A stretch of 46,323 bases of DNA. Source: a bacterium (GTDB lineage: Bacteria > Patescibacteriota > UBA1384 > XYA2-FULL-43-10 > JAKAMI01). The notes under the pieces were generated by a model that was not told the origin of the DNA, did not search any database, and saw only the letters and a list, made by a program, of their open reading frames with translations. Shown here piece after piece: positions 41,500 through 46,323 of this stretch (within the stretch, counting starts at the first letter, position 1; the number at the start of each line of letters is the position of its first letter). The stretch lies in contig JAKAMI010000006.1 of assembly GCA_021812945.1 (NCBI GenBank), forward strand, positions 1 to 46,323, given 5' to 3'. The translations under genes were made by a program, and so were the position numbers.

Positions 41500-44367
41500 T
41501 TACTTACTGATCCCCTTGCTCCCCGCCTTCTTGGCCAGGTCATGAGCCTTATTAAAAAGGTCGTCTATCACATATCCCTGCTCAGCCATAAGCTCCTTAT
41601 TGATCTTCTCTCCGACATACCATTTGACCCCGCCCTTGGCGGTTTGTTCTTTATAAATGGTGTCGCCGATGATATTGTCAAGCTTCAAGTACTTGATCTT
41701 GGGGGGTTTTGGAACCTCATCTCCCGCTTCGGTCGGTGGAGTATTTAAATCTGTCGGTTGTGGTGAAATTGGACTCGGCTTCACCCGCTCTTCGGGAGTC
41801 ATAACCGGTTGCAATGACGTTATCGGGTCGCTCACCACTATCTCGGCCAGTGGTTTTTTTCTGCCGGCTGTCAGATCGGTAATGTTTGGCACGGGTGCGG
41901 CCGTTGAAATCGCTCCAAGCCCCCCCCTTAAAAATGCTTCGGATTCCGACCTAAGCTCTTCCTCGTTGGCGCGCAAGCGGTCGACGATGCCATTCTCTAC
42001 CTTTTCTCTAGATTGCGCGTATTGTTGTCTGCTGACATTTTTGATGATGACGGAATAATTTTCATAAATGGGTACCGGCGGGAGGGTTAATGCCGAGAAA
42101 GCCGGCGAAGAAATTCCATCAATCAGCAGTTTTATGTAGATCTGGTATTTGTCAAGATTTACCAAGTCCTGCTCTGAGAAAACCGGCATAAATTCCTTGA
42201 CCAGAAAAGTTGCGTCAGTGGCGCCGACCCGGAAAGATATCAGTGTTCCGACATTACCAAAAACCGCATCTCGGACCTCCTCAGGCATCTGAGTGATATA
42301 CTGATTTGCCATAGTCAGACTCAAGTTGTACTTACGAGCTTCAGACAATATCACCGCGAACGACTCGGTAGCAAAATTTTGAAACTCGTCGACATACAGA
42401 AAACATTCCGGACGTTCGCTCAAGGGGACATCAGCGCGACTCATAGCCGCCAGCTGAACCTTGGTGATCAGCATAGCCCCCAAAAAGGCCGAATTGTCCT
42501 CCCCTATCTTTCCTCTAGATAGGTTGATAATCATAATCTTCTTCTCGTCCATCACCTTGCGCATATTTATGGAAGATTTGGCTTGCCCGACAATGTTTCG
42601 GATGGTGGCAGTAGCTAAAAACTGACCGACTTTGTTTAATATGGGTGAAACCGCTTCGGTTCTAAACTTGTTGTCGTAGCCGCCGAATTCATTTTCCCAG
42701 AAGTCTTTGATGACCGGGTCCTTGACCACCGCCACCACTTTGTCGCGGAATCGTTTTTCTGTTAGCATTCTCGGGATGTCCATCATGGTTGAATCCGGGT
42801 ATTCCAGAAGCGCCAAAACCGTATTTCGAAGAATGTGCTCCAAGCGGGGTCCCCAAGATTGGCCGAAAATTTTCTTAAATATGCCGACAAAACCGGAGGC
42901 CACCATGCCCTTGAAGTCATCTTCAACCATTTCCAGAAGGTTTATGGCAACCGGAAAGGCTCGATCCGCCGGGTCTATCAGCACCACGTCGTTGATTCTT
43001 TCCTTGGGCACCACCTCCAGAGCTTTGTCGGCAAACTCGCCGTGAGGATCGACAATGATAACCCCCTTGCCCTGGCGGATATCATCCACAGCCATATTTT
43101 CCAAGAGAGTTGATTTGCCTGTGCCGGACTTGCCCACCACGTAAGTATGCCGCATCCTGTCGTTGGTTTTTACCCCAAACTTGTGAAAAGTGTTCCTAAA
43201 GTTCGTATTCCCTATCAAGGTCAGAACTCCCGACGGATAATTGTCGATCATCGGCAGATTCGATGGCGGCTCCCCTTTCTTGCTCCCGGACCAAACAATG
43301 TTCGGGGTTTCGACGGAAATATTCGGAAAATGATAAATACTGGCCAGCTCTTCAATATTGAAAATATTACCTTTTCTGGGAAATTCTCTGGCTCGAAAAT
43401 TATCCCAAAACTTGGCATCGTTTAAGGTGATGTCCGAGGCTATAAAGCCGTTAAGATTGGTGGTATTGAATTGCTTAAAAGCTCCGACAATCTGGCTAAC
43501 CCGCATTTGAGTCGCAACCGGCTCCTTGCCGATAGCGATAATCCGGATGACCGACTCAAAACCGAGCTTTAGGACTTTTTCCTCGATAGCTTTGAGCGCC
43601 GCTTCGACCGGAGACGACAGTGACGGGGCTTCGGCAGATTTGATCTCAGCCGACGGATTTATAGCCGTCGCGGCGAAGAGTTTCAGAAAACTGACCAAAC
43701 CCTTGGTATAACGATTGCTTTTGCCGAATATTCCGCTCTGCCTTCCGGCCCGCACATGTTCGATAGTTTTAAGTCCTTTGTTCTGCCAAGTGTCGTCGAT
43801 CGGCCGTATCACGAATTGCATCCAGATCTGCTCCCCTTCGGACAGCTTGGTAAACGTGGAAGTGATGCCAGCCAGAGGATCGACCTCGAATATTTTAAAT
43901 GTTTTGATAGGGTAAACGTCCGGCTTGTTTAGGATCAGCTCGCAACCAGCGATCTGTTGATCTTTGACCTTGTCGACCGTGGCATAATCCTCCACCTCAT
44001 GAATCTCAACGGTCGGAAACTGCGCATAGATTTGACCCTCGACAAAATCCTTGAGGTACTTTGGGACTCGGGCATAGAACCGGATATACTTGTCCTGAGC
44101 CACAATCTCAAAACTAAGCTGGCTCTGGTAGGGGGCCTTTTTTGAAAATATACCGTGCAGACTGGCAAACATCTGCTCGGCAGCTAGCGGAGTTTTATCG
44201 TTATTCTTCGGAACATTTATCAAAATAGTCGAGTATTCCTGGCTGCTCAACCATTCGTAATACTTCTTATCTCGAATAATTTTGTACCACAAATAAACAA
44301 CCCAAACAGGGCCTACGATCAATATGATGTAGACCAGCACTTTTAGAAACAATACAAAACCATCCAT
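41500..44367 (-). CDS. TraC/TraG-like type IV secretion ATPase, membrane anchored
   Basis: 955 aa, RBS aagaagg. One N-terminal transmembrane helix (FLKVLVYIILIVGPVWVVYLWY) is followed by about 370 residues of family-specific domain. A FtsK/HerA-like DNA-pump ATPase follows: Walker A VGKSGTGKSTLLENMA near residue 411, DPHGEFADKALE, Walker B ECFLYVDEFQNFATES near 657, and ANQYITQMPEEVRDAVFGNVG. The C-terminus is P-rich and ends in a small domain. Such proteins are common in Patescibacteria. DNA transfer or uptake is possible, but no other secretion genes are nearby. Confidence 0.85.
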   Translation of the reverse strand: MDGFVLFLKVLVYIILIVGPVWVVYLWYKIIRDKKYYEWLSSQEYSTILINVPKNNDKTPLAAEQMFASLHGIFSKKAPYQSQLSFEIVAQDKYIRFYARVPKYLKDFVEGQIYAQFPTVEIHEVEDYATVDKVKDQQIAGCELILNKPDVYPIKTFKIFEVDPLAGITSTFTKLSEGEQIWMQFVIRPIDDTWQNKGLKTIEHVRAGRQSGIFGKSNRYTKGLVSFLKLFAATAINPSAEIKSAEAPSLSSPVEAALKAIEEKVLKLGFESVIRIIAIGKEPVATQMRVSQIVGAFKQFNTTNLNGFIASDITLNDAKFWDNFRAREFPRKGNIFNIEELASIYHFPNISVETPNIVWSGSKKGEPPSNLPMIDNYPSGVLTLIGNTNFRNTFHKFGVKTNDRMRHTYVVGKSGTGKSTLLENMAVDDIRQGKGVIIVDPHGEFADKALEVVPKERINDVVLIDPADRAFPVAINLLEMVEDDFKGMVASGFVGIFKKIFGQSWGPRLEHILRNTVLALLEYPDSTMMDIPRMLTEKRFRDKVVAVVKDPVIKDFWENEFGGYDNKFRTEAVSPILNKVGQFLATATIRNIVGQAKSSINMRKVMDEKKIMIINLSRGKIGEDNSAFLGAMLITKVQLAAMSRADVPLSERPECFLYVDEFQNFATESFAVILSEARKYNLSLTMANQYITQMPEEVRDAVFGNVGTLISFRVGATDATFLVKEFMPVFSEQDLVNLDKYQIYIKLLIDGISSPAFSALTLPPVPIYENYSVIIKNVSRQQYAQSREKVENGIVDRLRANEEELRSESEAFLRGGLGAISTAAPVPNITDLTAGRKKPLAEIVVSDPITSLQPVMTPEERVKPSPISPQPTDLNTPPTEAGDEVPKPPKIKYLKLDNIIGDTIYKEQTAKGGVKWYVGEKINKELMAEQGYVIDDLFNKAHDLAKKAGSKGISK

Positions 44368-44480
44368 CTAGTCCTTCTTATCTTGAATTAAGCTTGCTAC
44401 TTAACCCCGGTTGCTTGCCCCTCGCGCGTTCCTCTCTACACTATACACTATCAATTAATATCCATAAATAGTGTTTGCTT

Positions 44481-44573
44481 AATCGCGAATCCTCGCTGAA
44501 TTTCGACGGTCTAGAAGTGCATTGAGACAACGATCTTAAAAAGCGCCTAGAAATTCAGTGAGGATGAGCGATT
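44481..44573. repeat. Imperfect 24-bp inverted repeat
   Basis: The arm 44481-44504 (aatcgcgaatcctcgctgaatttc) is mirrored with three mismatches by 44550-44573, with a 45-nt spacer. It lies between the sigma-4/HARE stop and the TraC-like gene, within a 216-bp gap. Confidence 0.75.
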
Positions 44574-44583
44574 GAATGCAACT

Positions 44584-45615
44584 TTATTTCAGATAATACT
44601 CGCCGCTAGCGTTTTTAGCGATCTTTGAGGATTTTGTCAGGTTGACCAAAACGGTGTTCTTTTTGACTATCCGCTGTTTCGAAACAAACTCCAGAATCTG
44701 TGACAATTTCTGCGGTTTCTCTTGGTTCTTCAGAAAATTGAGAATCACGTCGCCTATCGTCCCCTCGGAGTAACCCCATTTTTTTAAAGCGTAAAGTCCC
44801 CTACCGACCAAAACGTAGTCAGAATTGGCGATCAGTTCGTTGTGGACGGTGGATTTATTAATATTTTTATGGTCAAATTTTGAGTTGCGGATAGATTCGG
44901 CAATTTCGGCAAAATGCATCGGTTTCTTGCTCTCCGACAAGACATACTCGATCTTATCTCCGATAGTTTTGGGATTGATCTTCCGGTTTGTCACCAAACC
45001 AAACTCGCCTTTCTTGGTTACAATAATACTCTGCGCGGATTTTAGGAGCCCGACTAGCTCGATCTCACTCAGATTCTCCGACCGGCTCAAGTTTGATTTT
45101 AATTGATTTAGTCTTACCGGCAGTTCCAGTTTCTTTAGATACTGCGTCGCCTCGCCCAAGATCTTTAACGACCCTTCCAAATCCAACTCTTTATCGACCC
45201 AGCCATTCTTAAGATGCTGATGATTTTTGATTCTAGTCAAACGATCGTTCAGATCCAAAAGCAACCTTACAATATTTTGATGATCGGCTTCAACTTCCTT
45301 TAACAGTTCTTTTAGATGATGCTCGGAGAGAATATTCCCTTGATTAAGAATGATTAGCGAGAGATTATTGTACTCTTCTAAATGTTTTTCTGAAATTCGT
45401 TTCTTTAGCTTTTTCTTGATTTCGACTTCAATCTGCCGGACTCTCTCCCTGGAAAGACCAAACTTGCGGCCGATAGCTGAAAGTGTCTGATGACTGATCC
45501 CGATACCGTATCTTCCGGTAATAATCTCGGATTCTCTGGCCGAAAGTCCGGAAAACAAGTCTTTGGTAAAAAGCTTGGTCAATTCATTGATTTTTGGTTG
45601 GCCTTGATTTTTCAT
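44584..45615 (-). CDS. Sigma70 region 4 protein with HARE-HTH domains
   Basis: 343 aa. Residues about 20-75 match sigma70 region 4: LSARESEIITGRYGIGISHQTLSAIGRKFGLSRERVRQIEVEIKKKL, with the helix-turn-helix that reads a -35 element. No region 2 is present, so it cannot open a -10 alone. The second half has HARE-type winged helices (IGDKIEYVLSESKKPMHFAEIAESIR..., VGRGLYALKKWGYSEGTIGDVILNFL...), as in RNA polymerase delta. A transcription-modulating role is inferred. It lies 30 bp after the unknown gene at 45646-46140 and probably shares its transcript. Confidence 0.82.
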   Translation of the reverse strand: MKNQGQPKINELTKLFTKDLFSGLSARESEIITGRYGIGISHQTLSAIGRKFGLSRERVRQIEVEIKKKLKKRISEKHLEEYNNLSLIILNQGNILSEHHLKELLKEVEADHQNIVRLLLDLNDRLTRIKNHQHLKNGWVDKELDLEGSLKILGEATQYLKKLELPVRLNQLKSNLSRSENLSEIELVGLLKSAQSIIVTKKGEFGLVTNRKINPKTIGDKIEYVLSESKKPMHFAEIAESIRNSKFDHKNINKSTVHNELIANSDYVLVGRGLYALKKWGYSEGTIGDVILNFLKNQEKPQKLSQILEFVSKQRIVKKNTVLVNLTKSSKIAKNASGEYYLK

Positions 45616-45631
45616 TCTTTCAATCGTTTAG

Positions 45632-45654
45632 GTTTCTTAAGTTGTTCAAGAAAC
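45632..45654. repeat. Small hairpin at the gene junction
   Basis: gtttctt (45632-45638) pairs with aagaaac (45648-45654) across the stop of the 164-aa gene. It may modulate readthrough into the sigma-4/HARE gene. Confidence 0.35.
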
Positions 45655-46140
45655 AATGTTTTCCACCGCGGCGTATTCCGAATCGGAATCTTCCGGAACG
45701 ATGATCGTAATCTTGTCTCCAAGTTCGGCTTTGAAATATGTGATTGAGGCGGTTAATACCTTGTACTTCTTATCATTACAGGAAGCGTAATATTGATCTT
45801 CCTCGATTTCGAGCGTCGCCACGACTTTTTTCCTGGGTACGGGACCAATCTGCTTGAACAAAAATGTCCCGTCTTTGGTAATACTTAGTTTCAGCACATC
45901 TCCCGGGATCAGCTTTGACTTACTGGCGTAATTAGCCGCAACCGGATATGACTTTCCATCCGAATCTATCATTTTGAGCCCGTCAAAAACCCCCTCTATG
46001 CTCGATTCGTCAAACGATTTAGATAGCGTATGAGCTTTTTCCGCGATCTTTTTACCAAATAATATCTCCCTGGCATTGGAAATCTGTTTCTCGGCGGATA
46101 AAAGCAGGCTGTTTATTTTGTCCAAATCTTCGTTTTTCAT
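45646..46140 (-). CDS. Conserved-looking protein of unknown function, 164 aa
   Basis: From ATG 46140 (MKNEDLDKINSLLLSAEKQI). An N-terminal helix is followed by beta-rich sequence: LKMIDSDGKSYPVAANYASKSKLIPGDVLKLSI... and VPRKKVVATLEIEEDQYYASCNDKKYKVLTASITYFKAELGDKITIIVPE. Soluble, no signal. A longer frame to 46275 runs through the promoter and is rejected. I recognise no family; its association with a transcription-factor gene hints at a transcription or RNA role, unproven. Predicted leader is only about 4 nt. Confidence 0.75.
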   Translation of the reverse strand: MKNEDLDKINSLLLSAEKQISNAREILFGKKIAEKAHTLSKSFDESSIEGVFDGLKMIDSDGKSYPVAANYASKSKLIPGDVLKLSITKDGTFLFKQIGPVPRKKVVATLEIEEDQYYASCNDKKYKVLTASITYFKAELGDKITIIVPEDSDSEYAAVENIVS

Positions 46141-46150
46141 ATCTTTCAAG

Positions 46151-46179
46151 ACTATACAACAAATCACAAAATAAGTCAA
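46151..46179 (-). promoter_or_regulatory. Promoter of the 164-aa gene
   Basis: Minus strand TTGACT (46179-46174), 17-nt spacer, TATAGT (46156-46151). The start near 46144 is almost at the ATG. Confidence 0.65.
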
Positions 46180-46232
46180 CATTTTTGACCTCGCTTCACT
46201 AGTGTCCAAATAAAATTTCAAAAATACAAAAA

Positions 46233-46290
46233 ACCTCCTGTTTAGGTTAAGCTTGGTTTGTAACAACAAAACCAACTTAAAGCAGGAGGT
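46233..46290 (+). promoter_or_regulatory. RBS-sequestering hairpin
   Basis: acctcctg (46233-46240) pairs with caggaggt (46283-46290), continuing through ttaag.ttggttt / aaaaccaacttaa. The right arm contains the AGGAGG of the following gene, so folding should hide its RBS. Confidence 0.7.
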
Positions 46291-46292
46291 CT

Positions 46293-46323
46293 ATGGAAAA
46301 CTCTATCACAATTCTCAGCCAGT
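46293..46323 (+). CDS. Start of a gene, 3' truncated by the window; possible transposase
   Basis: ATG 46293, 3 nt after AGGAGGT, reads MENSITILSQ before the window ends. Ten residues cannot identify a family. A RBS hidden in a long hairpin at an element edge is a feature of several insertion-sequence transposases, so this may be the left end of an insertion sequence. Confidence 0.4.
   Translation, partial: MENSITILSQ

Noticed and set aside
1-46323. Recoding of TGA as glycine (as in Gracilibacteria/Absconditabacteria)
   Set aside because: TGA ends several well-defined genes (hisS, ddl, nrdJ) and does not occur within conserved domains.

Overview
The window is about 46 kb of a streamlined bacterial chromosome, most likely Candidate Phyla Radiation (Patescibacteria). 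The inference rests on several features: dense, short, housekeeping-rich gene strings; a solitary TraC/TraG-like ATPase with one membrane helix; a sigma region-4 protein fused to HARE-HTH domains; a minimal truncated PgpH-like HD protein beside ybeY and dgkA; class II (B12-dependent) ribonucleotide reductase without cobalamin synthesis genes; DUF3048, DUF1290 and LytR_C proteins; and many short palindromic repeats. TGA, TAA and TAG all act as stops, so the standard bacterial code (11) fits. The exact lineage cannot be fixed from the sequence. I found no tRNA, rRNA or CRISPR array.

Layout. 1-5.2 kb: end of a membrane protein with carboxypeptidase-regulatory-like domains, then nusA and a ClpC-type unfoldase behind a good promoter. 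5.3-9.5 kb: hisS, two RNA methyltransferases that carry palindromic inserts inside their coding sequence, and lexA. 9.6-17 kb: a LytR_C protein, a small membrane protein, a PPC-domain protein, glutamate dehydrogenase, thioredoxin reductase, a multipass membrane protein, a DUF3048 protein and enolase, closed by a strong bidirectional terminator. 17-19.2 kb (minus strand): a lytic transglycosylase and a large orphan protein. 19.3-25.1 kb: a small metallopeptidase-like protein, HIT protein, bS21, YqeY, HD phosphohydrolase, YbeY, DgkA, FtsA and FtsZ. 25.2-30.2 kb: NrdR, NrdJ, a cobalamin adenosyltransferase, a DUF6580 membrane protein and thioredoxin, which together look like a deoxynucleotide/B12 module. 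30.2-37.9 kb: a structured transcribed region with a tiny membrane protein, a helicase-nuclease fusion, polysaccharide deacetylase, RluA-type pseudouridine synthase, Ddl, Gmk and an RHH-nucleotidyltransferase fusion with a likely operator. 37.9-40.7 kb: SecD, SecF and DUF1290. 41.5-46.1 kb (minus strand): the TraC-like ATPase, the sigma-4/HARE protein and an unknown protein. The right edge begins another plus-strand gene behind an RBS-sequestering hairpin.

The most unusual signal is not a gene family but sequence architecture. Several families of short, near-perfect palindromes recur here. Some sit between genes and look like terminators. Others sit inside reading frames: one 21-nt hairpin core is read in two different frames in two adjacent methyltransferase genes, and one small methyltransferase gene carries three separate hairpins. 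Duplicated cores have flanks that differ in sequence yet still pair. Several genes also have a -10 box ending only 6-7 nt before ATG and are predicted to be leaderless.
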